64,000 bases of DNA, from assembly GCA_018340805.1 (NCBI GenBank), contig JACMZG010001913.1, forward strand, positions 36,809,476 to 36,873,475, read 5' to 3'. The position numbers and the translations under genes were made by a program. The notes under the pieces were generated by a model. It did not search any database, was not told the origin of the DNA, and saw only the letters and a program-made list of their open reading frames with translations. Positions 23,095-33,550 of this stretch are shown in pieces. The DNA is from Microvelia longipes (lineage: Eukaryota > Arthropoda > Insecta > Hemiptera > Veliidae). Positions within the stretch are counted from its first letter, which is position 1; every line of letters begins with the position of its first letter.

Positions 23095-23560
23095 AAAAAT
23101 TAGATTTAACACTCATGTGCAAAGCTAACGTATGTGCCAAGTTTATGTCATTATAAGCATTGGTTCAATTTCGAAAAATCGCAATACGCGAAAACATGTT
23201 GCGATCGGATTGAGATTTGGCAAAAATGTTGCTAGGTATAAGACCAACATATGAGCCAAGTTTCATCTCATTATCAGCATTAGTTCAATTGTTATGGAAT
23301 GACTTGTGTACTTTTTAAAAAAAAAATAAAAGATTAGAAAATAATCTAATCGAGTTAAAATTTGGAGCAAGTGTATCCCTTGACGTATAGTTTAGATTTA
23401 ATACAACAAGTATATTAAAAATGATAAATAGTAATATTTGTTGGATCATAAAAATTAAGCAGCATTGAACGTGGTCATTGCTGTATAGGGGACCGCTAAG
23501 AATGAAACGGACGTATTTACTATCTGAGGACTGTACCTTCCGAGGTACCCCATACCCGAT
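23095..23560 (+). repeat. F1 copy, right two thirds
   Basis: Contains 'tttcatctcattatcagcat', a 'gttaaaatttggagcaagtg' block, and the 5S-like segment at about 23435-23505 (TTAAGCAGCATTGAACGTGG). It is cut near 'ctatctgagga'. Confidence 0.75.
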
Positions 23561-24339
23561 TTTTCACATTTTAATAGACAGAATATTTAAATCGTTTCCT
23601 ACTTACTAATATTGTCTTCGAGCTGCCATGTTTTTTCTTAATATCATGTTTAGATCATTTACTCTAAGAACCAATTTCCAACTAAGCCAATTATTAGCTT
23701 AAATACCTGGCAGTAAATTACGTTATAGAAAACAGACTTAGTTGTATTATATATTGCTTGACTGTTACTTGATTTTTAAAATTTTAAAGTCCTTGTCAAT
23801 ATTCAAGTTAACCATTGGCTTGCTTATTTGCAATTTTTTCCTTGAATAAATTATTTTCAAGAGTCTATCTTAATTAAGACCCGTGTCTTATCATTTATCA
23901 ACCCTACTTTAAACGAGTTTTTCCTCACATTTAATCAAGCCCTTATTTTAAATTTTTGACAAAATAATCAAACAAATAACAAAAAGTTAATAAAAATAGG
24001 TAATAATAATTAAAACCTAAAGAAAAGGAACAAGTTTGAATAAAACAAATATTTTAATAATTTGTTAAATAAACTTAATTTTATCACAGAAGTTCATTTT
24101 TCCATTTTCTTTCTTTTTATTTCTTTTTCTTTTTTTTGTCATTAAAAAACATTTTTTTTATAACTTTGCCTCTTATCTCTCCAGCAGGAAAATATTTTGA
24201 TAAATGGGAGGTAATTATAAAGTTACTTTTTAACGAATTTTCTTGAAGAAAAATTATAAATGGGATTAAAATCAGTGTGCTTGTGTGACCACATTCTGTT
24301 AAGAAACCTTAAAAATCAGGTGATAGAGTTAATAAATAA
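23561..24339. other. No recognised feature
   Basis: AT-rich with homopolymer runs. Confidence 0.45.
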
Positions 24340-24354
24340 AATAAATAAATAAAT

Positions 24355-24415
24355 AATTAAATAAGATGGTTAGAGGTCCGCCTAGTATTTGGACCACCGC
24401 GCCAGATTATTTTAT
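24355..24415 (+). repeat. F2 fragment
   Basis: Retains the 'ggaccaccgcgccaga' block only. Confidence 0.6.
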
Positions 24416-24489
24416 TTAAATAATAAAGAACTTACAATATTAGCAAAGTTTGTATTGTAAATACAAAAAAGGTGCCTTTTTTATACAAT

Positions 24490-24605
24490 TACGTATAAAA
24501 AAGGGGCCTTCAGCCTCTTGTCAGCTACGTGGCATCGGCGCTTTGGGACCACTTTTCGGCTCCCGCGCCTACCTCTGTCCGCGAAGCGGCTATATGGTTG
24601 TTGTT
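24490..24605 (-). repeat. GC-palindrome repeat
   Basis: On the minus strand it has AGCCGCTTCGCGGAC and related short inverted GC blocks like those at 19.8 and 51.6 kb. Confidence 0.6.
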
Positions 24606-24807
24606 TATTTGTTTTAATTTGAATAATAAAATATCTTATTACCTTATTTTTTTTTCGAAGGAATGATATAAAAGATATTGCATTTGTTTTAAGATCATAA
24701 ATATATTTCAACTCGAAAAAGTACTTATCAAGGTTTCGATAGGAGCTAAGTTCGGGTCTGAGGTAAAATACGATTTACGATTCTTAAGACAAAGAGACTA
24801 TACTATA

Positions 24808-24878
24808 TATTAATATATATATATATTATATATATATATATATAATATATAATATATATATATATATATATATAATAC
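24808..24878. repeat. (TA)n tract
   Basis: Simple sequence. Confidence 0.95.
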
Positions 24879-24879
24879 C

Positions 24880-25200
24880 GTCCCACAATCTCGGGATAAT
24901 AGGTATGAATAAAAACACAGCTTTACATGAAAACTATATATTTATTCTCGCCAACGTTTCGAATTTAGCTACAAATTCTTCATCAGGGCGAAATAATCAC
25001 AGTCTTCATCTACTATGGGCCAGGAGACCCATTCAAAATTTAAAATAAAAGTTTAAAAAATATAAAAACTAAGTCCATTAATTTAAAAAAATTTGTCATA
25101 AAAATGAATTAAAAAACAAAGTAAAAGTTAAAACATTGAAGGTACAAACTATAAAACATGAAAAGTCACAATATAAGCAAGAAGACGTACAGTCAACGAA
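24880..25200 (-). mobile_element. Penelope-like element end (candidate)
   Basis: Between two (TA)n tracts lies non-coding DNA carrying a hammerhead-like motif on the minus strand (24948-24991). Such motifs are known from the terminal repeats of Penelope-like elements, and a Penelope coding remnant exists at 32.4 kb. Assignment is by this motif only. Confidence 0.4.
24948..24991 (-). ncRNA. Hammerhead-like ribozyme motif
   Basis: Minus strand: stem TCGCC, then CTGATGA, a 6-bp inner stem GAATTT/AAATTC with loop GTAGCT, GAAAC, GTT, then GGCGA closing the outer stem. This is the hammerhead order with a minimal stem III. One extra base between CTGATGA and the inner stem departs from consensus, so activity is uncertain. 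Confidence 0.45.
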
Positions 25201-25223
25201 GGTTAAAAATGAATGGTTATATA

Positions 25224-25224
<1 letters not shown>

Positions 25225-25277
<53 letters not shown>

Positions 25278-25300
25278 TTACGTAGTATATAATATAGTAG

Positions 25301-25332
<32 letters not shown>

Positions 25333-25345
25333 ATATATAAATAAT
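25225..25345. repeat. (TA)n tracts with short interruption
   Basis: Simple sequence around 'tttacgtagtat'. Confidence 0.9.
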
Positions 25346-25354
25346 ATACGTAGT

Positions 25355-25510
25355 GTAGTGCTTGATAATAAGTAACTGCTCAAGTTATAAAAGCATTAAC
25401 CGGAACCTTAAGCGAGAATTGGATTGCTAAGTTTTTTCCGTGCTAACAATCCCATTTCAAAGGATATTCGCCCAGTACGCGACCACCGCAACAGAATATT
25501 TTAATTAAAT
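25355..25510 (+). repeat. F2 unit, single
   Basis: Shows 'gtagtgcttgataat', 'aaccggaacctta', 'ttccgtgct' and a 'gaccaccgca' block in the F2 order, with small indels. Confidence 0.7.
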
Positions 25511-25659
25511 ATTTAATATATTATAATATTATCAAAGTTTGTATAGTAACATTTTTATATAGTTTTATGACTCATATTCGAATCTTTTTGGACAGAGCGT
25601 GTATTTATATTTAAATACACAAAATTAAAATCTTTGCCTAGAATCTTAAAAAAGTAAAT

Positions 25660-26525
25660 ATTTTACTTTTGCTTCGTTATACCGTAGGTATACAGGTATA
25701 CAGGTATCTACAGGAAAAGTATTGTATTGGCACTAAAAATCCGAGACCGAGGTTATATTATTCCTGCATTACTCCTTTTTGTTGTTTTTAAGACCTGAGT
25801 GGTTTTACACAGACTTCTATCTTTACCTCTTGAGTTTTACAAGAGTCTATCTAAGACTCTTGAGTGGTTTTTACAGAGCTCTATCTAAGACCTCTATGAG
25901 TGGTTTTACAGACTGTCTATCTTGTTTTACAAGCTGTCATCTTAAACCTCTGAGTGGTTTTTTACAGAGCTGTCTATCTTAAGACTCTTGAGTGTTTTTA
26001 ACAGAGCTGTCTACTTAAGACCTCTTGAGTGGTTTTTTACAGAGCTTCTATCTAGACTCTGATTTTTTACAGAGCTGTCTATCTTAAGACCTCTTGAGTG
26101 GTTTTTACAGAGCTGTCTATTAAGACCTCTTGAGTGGTTTTTACAGAGCTGTCTATCTTAAGACCTCTTGAGTGGTTTTCAGAGCTGTCTATCTGTATTT
26201 GTCTGTGTATGTTTAGTTGTCTGTTATCATCGTGGCATCCAGTGTGATGTTGTTGAAAAATAAAAGTAAATAGTTTTGCTTCCCGATATATATTATTTTA
26301 TGATTTTATTGAAGGCAATAATGTCTGAACCATCGAGCGAGGTCTGTATTTGGATGGATGACTGCTGTAGAGAAACGGACGTGTTTACTGTCCGAAGACG
26401 AGTGAAGCGAGTCTGAAGACGTACTACAGTATAAATTAGGTGATTTTCATGTTCTAAAGACAAGCGAAGTGAATTCGAAGAAGGTAGGAGACCATAGCGA
26501 ATCTAATATGGCGAAGAAAAGTTCT
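25660..26525 (+). repeat. F1 copy with internal tandem expansion
   Basis: Left end 'gttataccgtaggtata', right end with a degenerate 5S-like segment (about 26310-26375) and 'gacgagtgaagcgagtctga'. The normally single 'gacctc.tgagtggttttta' segment has expanded into an array (separate entry). Confidence 0.8.
25790..26193 (+). repeat. About twelve tandem units of ~34-38 bp
   Basis: Unit core: gacctcttgagtggttttt followed by acagagctgtctatctta. Single-copy versions of the same segment occur in F1 at 11.2 and 36.6 kb, so the array arose inside F1. Many units differ by one-base indels. Confidence 0.9.
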
Positions 26526-26559
26526 TAAGTTTCCCGTTGACTGTCCTGGTCCCGTACCT

Positions 26560-27145
26560 ATTTGACTGTAACTATTTTTATAATATTGTATTTGTTTGTG
26601 TGAGTGTGTATCTTATCATCGTTAATTCCCATTTTTTTCGTGGTAGAGAGTTAAAACTTGGAAAAATCAATTATTTGAATTAGTTATGCTATCTAGAAAG
26701 TATTTTTCGTATGACCTTATCAACTGCCAAAAATTTCGAAGATTCATAAAAGGCGGATAAATTTTTAGCTAATTAAAAAAATTAGCTCCTATGTACAACT
26801 ATTACAAGGCTAATCAATGTCTCAAGTTTCATTTAATAACACTTAATAATAATATTAATATGTAATAATTGATAATAATCAGCATTGGTTCCATTTTTTT
26901 TATTGTATGTCATGTGTCTGGTTTTTTGAATATTTAAAATCATAAAAATAAAATAAAAAACAAAATGGAAAATGGTATGTAAATTTAAAATGGAAATGTA
27001 CTATATTATTAAAAGTTATTTAATTGAGTTGTGATATGGTACAGTGTATACTTTTCTGTATGTAATAAGAATACTGTTTTCTTTTAAAACATTAAGTAAA
27101 TCTACGTTTTTCTACGGCGCTGAGGGCGAGCGTAAGAAATCCGGG
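26560..27145 (+). repeat. F1 copy, interior part
   Basis: Begins with 'tgtgtgagtgtgtatctt', contains 'gattcataaaaggcgg' and 'gttgtgatatggtacagtg', and ends in a 'gggcgagcgtaagaaatccg' block where the satellite starts. Confidence 0.65.
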
Positions 27146-28598
27146 CTGGAGTCAGTGTGTGGGGTGAATTGAGAAATAGTAGTAATGTATTATAGGAAGA
27201 ATAGATAATAGACCCCCACACTGATAATCACCCCACACCTGACTCCACCTCATGCATCTATATCTATCTCTATATCTATTCTTCCTATAATATATCAACT
27301 ATTTCTCAATTCACCCCACACACGACTCCACCTCAGCATCTATATCTATCTTCATTACTATTCTTCTATAATATATACAACTTATTTCTCAATTCACTCC
27401 CACACACTGACTCCAGCCTCATGCATCATATCTATCTTCTATTATCTATTCTCCTATAAACTTACAACTATTTCCAATTCCCCCACACACTGACTCCAGC
27501 CTCATGCATCTATACTATCTACTATTATCTATTTTCCCTATAATCATTACAACTACTTCTCATTCACCCACACACTGACTCCAGCCTCATGCATCTAATC
27601 TATCTTCTATATCTATTCTCCTATAATACATTACAACTATTCTCAATTCACCCACACACTGACTCCACCTCATGCATCTATATCTATCTTCTATTATCTA
27701 TTCTTCCTATAATACATTACAACTATTTCTCAATTCACCCCACACACTGACTCCAGCCTCATGCATCTATATCTATCTATCTTCTATTATCATTCTCCTA
27801 TAATACATTACAACTATTTCTCAATTCACCCCCCACACTGACTCCAGCCTCATCACTATATCTATCTTCTATTATCTATTCTTCCAATATATATTTACAA
27901 ATTTCTCATTCACCCCACACACTGACTCCAGCTCATGCATCTATATCTATCTATAATATCTATTCTTCCTATAATAATTACAACTATTTCTCACCCCCAC
28001 ACACTGACTCCACTCATGCTATCTAATCTATCTTCCTAAATTATCAACTATTTCTCAATTCACCCCACACACCTCCACCCTCATCATCTATATCTATTTA
28101 CTATTATCTATTCTCCTATAATACATACAACTATTTCTTAATTCACCCACACACTGAATCCAGCCTCATGCATCTATATCTATTCTACTATTATCTATCT
28201 TCCTATAAATATTTACAACTATTTTCTAAATCACCCCACACACTGACTCAGCCTCATGCATCTATATCTATCTTCTATTATCTATTCTTCCTATAATATA
28301 TTACAACTATTTCTCAATTCACCCCACACACTGACTCCAGCCTCATGCATCTATATCTATTACTATTATCTATTCTTCCTATAATACATACAACTATTCT
28401 CAATTCACCACTGACTCCAGCCTCATGCATCTATATCTATCTACTATTATCTATTCTTCCTATAATATATTACAACTATTTCTCAATTAACCCCGCACAC
28501 TGACTCCAGCCTCATGCATCTATATCTATTTACTATTATCTATTCTTTCTATAATATATTCCAACTATTTTTCTAAATCACACTGACTTCAGCCTCAT
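27146..28598 (-). repeat. 90-bp satellite array, mostly inverted
   Basis: The first 67 bases (27146-27212) run in the plus orientation of the 13-kb array. At about 27213 the orientation flips, and about 16 units follow in reverse ('cacactgactccagcctcatg'). Units are full of one- or two-base deletions, unlike the 13-kb array. Confidence 0.9.
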
Positions 28599-28600
28599 AT

Positions 28601-28866
28601 GATTGCTCTTAAAGATTTATTTTTACCAAAAAATTAGATTGGTTATAGTTAAAAAAAACTTGTTAATAACTTGTATTTTATATTTTTATAATATTTATTT
28701 TATATTTAAACAATTGTATAGCATATGTTATTTGATCCTATCTTTTTTTCCAATCTCTCAAATGTAAGTTACGAGCGCGGTAGCCGAAATAGTCTGTCCG
28801 GTGCTGCACTCTTCACGAGCATTGAGGAACAAAGATGACATCTTTAAGAAAAATGAATGATTAGAC
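28601..28866. other. No recognised feature
   Basis: Short AT-rich spacer; nothing identified. Confidence 0.4.
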
Positions 28867-28867
28867 A

Positions 28868-28980
28868 CTTAGATAAACAATATTAACATAGATGGTTCAC
28901 TCCTGAGTGTAGTAGAACACTCAATTGACAATTTGTGCTTATGGATTAAGTTGGGGGCCTCATCACCAGATTCATAAACC
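28868..28980 (+). mobile_element. hAT-like element, left-end fragment
   Basis: TTAGATAAACAATATTAACA and the following 'gatggttcactcc' match the left end of the intact copy at 50523-51305. Homology fades after 'gggcctcatcac'. Confidence 0.75.
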
Positions 28981-29227
28981 AAAATCTCACCACCAGAATA
29001 CCTAAATCTTCATGACAATAACCGCGAAAGCCTACGCAGTTTATTATTATTTTTTGCAAATATTAGTTTCTAAATGTTTAGATTAATAAAAATCAAGTTG
29101 GTAAGGCTGGTTTCGTCGCGGACCACCATTTATGTGAACATTCAATTTGCTCTATTTCGTCACATTCGTCTATACTTGTCCACATTGTTTTTGCGATCAG
29201 TTTATATTAGAACAGAGGATTACGAGG

Positions 29228-29265
29228 ATTAAAAGGTATTGTTGTATACAACAATACCTTTTAAT
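29228..29265. repeat. 38-bp perfect palindrome
   Basis: ATTAAAAGGTATTGTTGTA followed by its exact complement, with no spacer. Could extrude as a cruciform. No flanking gene explains it. Confidence 0.85.
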
Positions 29266-30430
29266 TGGACAAGTAAAAACGTATTTTATATTAATGTAGT
29301 CAGTTACATTAAGCTCAAATATATTTAATAAACATAACTTATTGGTTAAGATTGGTTAATAAATGGTTTATAGTATTAACTAAAAATAAAATTTACATAG
29401 TCTTTTACTTTTGATGAGATAAATCTGCACATCAAGAGTAAATAACTATTTTTCTGTTTCCAAGACTGCGCCTAATGAGCAAATTGTATTTTCTCGCCTT
29501 AGCTCCTCGGCAGAAATAAAAGGTTATAGCACCCTCGGCTACGCTTCGTTATTAATAAACCATGCTTCTTTCGACATTGACTTAAGAACCAGAGATAAAC
29601 AGCTTTATTCACTCCCTTGAAACAAAAATATAAAGTATAAACTTTAAATGTTCAGACATTTAAAAGAAAATCTGGCGCAAATGTCCACATCCCTTGTGGA
29701 TTTCCCTAAGAAATTCGTTTTTAGCGATGTTATTCGAAATGAAATTCGCTAATAAGAAAATAAAATAAAGGCGTTTTCATCAAAAAATAAAAATAAAAAC
29801 TTTGTTTAAAATCTAATACATCAACTAAAACAATCACACGAAAAAGAGATAAACGAATGCAAGGAAATAACAGCTTGAATAGAAAGAAAAGAAGGAATTA
29901 ATTGAACCTGGATTGGAAAGAAAGAGAACCAATGAAGAGAGATGGGGCGGAAGGAAGAGCGAACCTTCAATTTTTCTCATGCTAGCTTTTCCAGCCTTTT
30001 ATTCCCATAATAGAGTTTTTCAAAAGCCCGGTGAAAATCTTGCTTAGCCCCTTCAAAATCATTAGAGTTTCTTTTTTTTTTTGGGGTCGAAATAAGTTTT
30101 TCTTTTGCAACATATTTCTCTCACAAACCAATAATAGACTATTCAGAAAAGTATTTTTCCTTTCCGTCTGTTTCAAACTAACTTTGTAACTAAACGTTAC
30201 TTAGTAAATGAAATAGCGTTTTAATTATTGATGGATTTTTGATTTAATCAATTAAGAGGAGATATAAGAGTTAAATAAAACAAACATATTTTAAACAAAC
30301 AAAACACTGAAACGACTAAAAATTAATAGGCAATCTTAAAGATCATTTTTTTAATAATTAAGATATTTTTCCTCATTAAAGATCATTATCAGTGCATAAA
30401 CTACAACAACAAAAAAGCAAATACGTATGA
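29266..30430. other. Unassigned, with an F2-like fragment at 29669-29760
   Basis: Position 29669 has 'aatctggcgcaaatgtcc' and ends with 'aaattcgctaata', a degenerate F2/F3-type edge. No gene signal elsewhere. Confidence 0.4.
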
Positions 30431-30489
30431 TTATATCAGAAAACAACACTTGAGGTTGTTAGAATTACGAATGTTACAAAAGACTAAAT

Positions 30490-30605
30490 AGACAAAATAA
30501 CAATGAGACAACAAATAACACAAAAACACAACATTGTGACCGCGAAGCGGCCAGAGAGTCCGAAGATACTGAGAGGCCGAGGCCACGTAGCGAATATACA
30601 TTGTA
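30490..30605 (+). repeat. GC-palindrome repeat
   Basis: 'acaatgagacaacaaataac' then GACCGCGAAGCGGCC and 'gaggccgaggccacgtag', the same order as at 19.75 and 51.53 kb. The three overlapping open frames here are artefacts of it. Confidence 0.65.
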
Positions 30606-31840
30606 TGTTGTTTTGTAAAAATAATTTTTTTACACAAAGAATGTTCAGTTTAAGTATGCAAAATTTCCATGAAATAACAATATTAAAAGAAACACCGTTC
30701 AATGTCAAAAGAAATGATAAAAAGTCAGATAAAAATATTTATTTTTGACTAGAAGAGAGAAGTGATAAGATAAGAAGCGATTAAGATAGGAAGTGCCGCG
30801 GGGTGGGTAAAGCAACCAGACTCAACCCCACCTACACATCGCCCCCACCCCTTGCAGCTGTTGGAGCTTTTTTTCTTTCCTTTTACTGTGATACAAGTGA
30901 AGAGAGTAATATAGAGGGCGTACATGGCAGAATAACACAGTGATAAGGGTCTGAATGTGAGACATTTTCAGTACGGTCCTATAACTATATACTCAACTCT
31001 ACTATAGCTTTAAACCCTACTATAGTCTTACAATACTATAGTCCTTAACCATATCATAGTCTCCCTACAGAAAGACTTAATACTTCTAACCCCTCTACAA
31101 TTCCTATCGTAGCACCCGCTCTACAAACATGGGGCATTTTCTGTGACGTCATATTATATCACTTTAAACAACATAAAAAAATAAAGAATATTGCGATATA
31201 TAATATATTAAAACTTATTTTTAATTCATTGTACTCAATTTAACTCAAAGTAATATTTACGTTGGATTGCAATTATATTGAAAACTAAAAAAATGACTTC
31301 ACAAATGCACAGTTATGGTCCTAAGCTACCCAAGGAATGATAAGAGCTGTTCTTTGTGGTTACAATCGTTAAGTTTTCTCCCTTCCAGCTGATTTTTAGT
31401 CACGTGACCATGTGGAAAGTTATAACGCGAGGAGTATAGTTTTGTTTTTATATATGCTTAAACTTAAAATGTGCTTCGCCTAAAATTGAATTTATTGATC
31501 CCAACGATGTTAACTCAATTTTGTGTTCTTCAAAGCATTGTAAAATAGAAGTCATTCTTTTAAAAACGCCCTAATATGGAATTATAAAAAACATATGTTC
31601 AAAAAAAAACTTTTACATTTACAACAGAAAACAATACACACGTGAATAATTGAATTTTTTTATAACTGCTAAATTTTATTTTTAATGACAACATCCAATT
31701 GAAAACATTTTGAACCTCCTTTTGAAGGGATAATAGAAAAAAAAGATTTAATACTGTTTATTTTTAAGTCATATAATACAGTATAAGATCGTGCTGACAA
31801 TAAACGGCTTCTAGTATAGATTACTAGAGAAAAAAGAAAA
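30606..31840. other. No recognised feature
   Basis: TGACGTCA at 31144. Repeated 'tactatagtc'-like words at 31000-31060. No gene signal. Confidence 0.4.
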
Positions 31841-31841
31841 C

Positions 31842-31920
31842 ACACACACACACGCATATAGACAGGCAACTTGGTGAAATCATTCAGGAGGTCTTAAAAA
31901 CACCTGAAACGGATAATTTA
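31842..31920 (-). repeat. F1 fragment, minus strand
   Basis: Reverse complement of the F1 segment 'atccgtttcaggtgttttta' followed by 'agacctcctga' and a TG-rich run. Confidence 0.7.
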
Positions 31921-32339
31921 GGTGAATTGCCTGTTTCAGATTTCCCTACAAATACATTACTATCCCTATAAACATACGATATATGTGAGTTAAAGAAATC
32001 TGATATTCTTTGAACAAATATATTTTTCAATGAAAAGCAGAGGAAAAAGATTAAATTCAGTAATAAAATATTTATTACTGGCCGGAAATCTAAAAGAAAA
32101 AAATTCACCTTCTACGTGACCTCGAGCCAAGATTTTCCGATATTAATGTATTGTATTTCAAATACCCACCGGATCCCATTAAATAATACCGGTATTTCTG
32201 ACCTTTGCCTCTTTTGGACCTTAGACTCCACGGATATAAGTTATTTCTAAAGGAAGTTAAAAAAAAATTTCATATAAGTAGAAAAAAATCCGAATAATCC
32301 ACACCTTTTTGTTTTAAAAACTAACAATTTAAACTTAAA
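31921..32339. other. No recognised feature
   Basis: A minus-strand 48-codon open stretch (32110-32255) has no recognisable motif. Confidence 0.4.
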
Positions 32340-32400
32340 AAAATCTGGCGGGTTGTCCGCATGCCTGGCGAATTTCCTTTAGAATACGTTTTTCCATGAT
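32340..32400 (-). repeat. F2 fragment
   Basis: 'ctggcgggttgtccgcatg' and 'ggcgaatttcctttagaa' are the F2 blocks on the minus strand. Confidence 0.7.
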
Positions 32401-32401
32401 T

Positions 32402-32935
32402 TTGTTTTTTGGGTCTTGAGGAACTCTACTGGAACCCCAGTAAACTTTGTCAACAAATTCAAAAAAATTGGACCTAAACCTAACCCAGGCACACACAAGT
32501 GCAATAAACCCCGTTGCCTAACCTGTAATTTAACTAAGCCTACCGTGTTCACCAGCCTATCAACCGACATATCGTACTCTATCACATCAGATTCTAATGT
32601 AAATCGTCCAACGGGTCTACGTACTGAAATGCAAACTGTGTGATGCTTTCTACATCGGAAACATGCACCCACTCAACTACCGAATCAAACGACGCACCGC
32701 AGTTTCCTGTAAGCAATAGTCTCAACCACCTTCCGGTTGCCAACCATGCTCTTTCACACAACACACCATTTGATACGTGTTTCAACGTCAGAATTCTTAA
32801 AACTCTTCCCACAAATACTTCAGATCACGATAGGAGACAAATGGAGCAGACATACCAGTTAGTAACAAAATCCAAAAGCCACTAGACTTTCATTTGAGAC
32901 ATCTCTGCCTATTTCACTTAAACTATTTCATACTT
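32402..32935 (+). pseudogene. Penelope-like element, GIY-YIG endonuclease remnant
   Basis: Three short frames together read as the C-terminal part of a Penelope-like retroelement protein. The first (32416-32643) has the cysteine cluster HKCNKPRCLTCNLT that precedes the nuclease. Another frame at 32640 gives CDAFYIGN, the core of the nuclease, and a third gives VANHALSHN and DHDRRQMEQTYQLVTKSK, matching the usual downstream region. At least two frameshifts separate these pieces. The reverse transcriptase part is absent. GIY-YIG is the endonuclease of this class. Confidence 0.75.
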
Positions 32936-32959
32936 ATTCTTATTTATATTTTTATTTTA

Positions 32960-32991
32960 TAATAATATAAATTATATATATATTTATATAT

Positions 32992-33037
<46 letters not shown>
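32960..33037. repeat. (TA)n tract
   Basis: Simple sequence. Confidence 0.95.
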
Positions 33038-33038
<1 letters not shown>

Positions 33039-33289
33039 AATTTTATCAGTAAATTATAATTTTAATATCAAGACAAAATATATAATATAGGGAGTGGTAT
33101 AATACCAGGCATAGCAGCCACGTTTGTTGCTTTTTTCCAGCTCCCTCAGATAGTGTTCTACTCCTTTTAATTTCAAGTGTAGTTATATTTCATCTAATCT
33201 AGACATAAGAGCCGTGAATTTCTATGGTTCTCTCATGCTTTTTTTAAGCAATCATAATCATACATATTTTCACTGACTCTTATAGTCTA

Positions 33290-33550
33290 GTGAAAACTAG
33301 GAACAACACGTCCTATACCCTATGCAATTTTGACTATATCCAGTTTCATTAAGGGTAAGGGTCTTTAACGAGTACTGACACGCACAGGCCGAGACCACCG
33401 CTTTACGTCCTTTGAAAGACGTGGTACGCAGAATTTTAATCCCTCTCATTAAAACCCCTAGAGGCCCGTGCTGGGATTGAACCCATGACTTAAGTCCATT
33501 CATTCTGTGTATTGGCCGCGTACCTTAACCACTACACCACGGGTGACTCT
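33290..33550 (-). mobile_element. SINE-B copy with tRNA-like head
   Basis: Minus strand: GTGGTGTAGTGGTTAAGG (A-box-like) and GGGTTCAATCCC (B-box-like), then a body with CGTAAAGCGGTGGTCTCGG and 'gttaaagacccttaccct'. The body aligns with the SINE at 40.93-41.41 kb although the tRNA-like heads differ. The open frame at 33297-33503 belongs to it. Confidence 0.8.
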
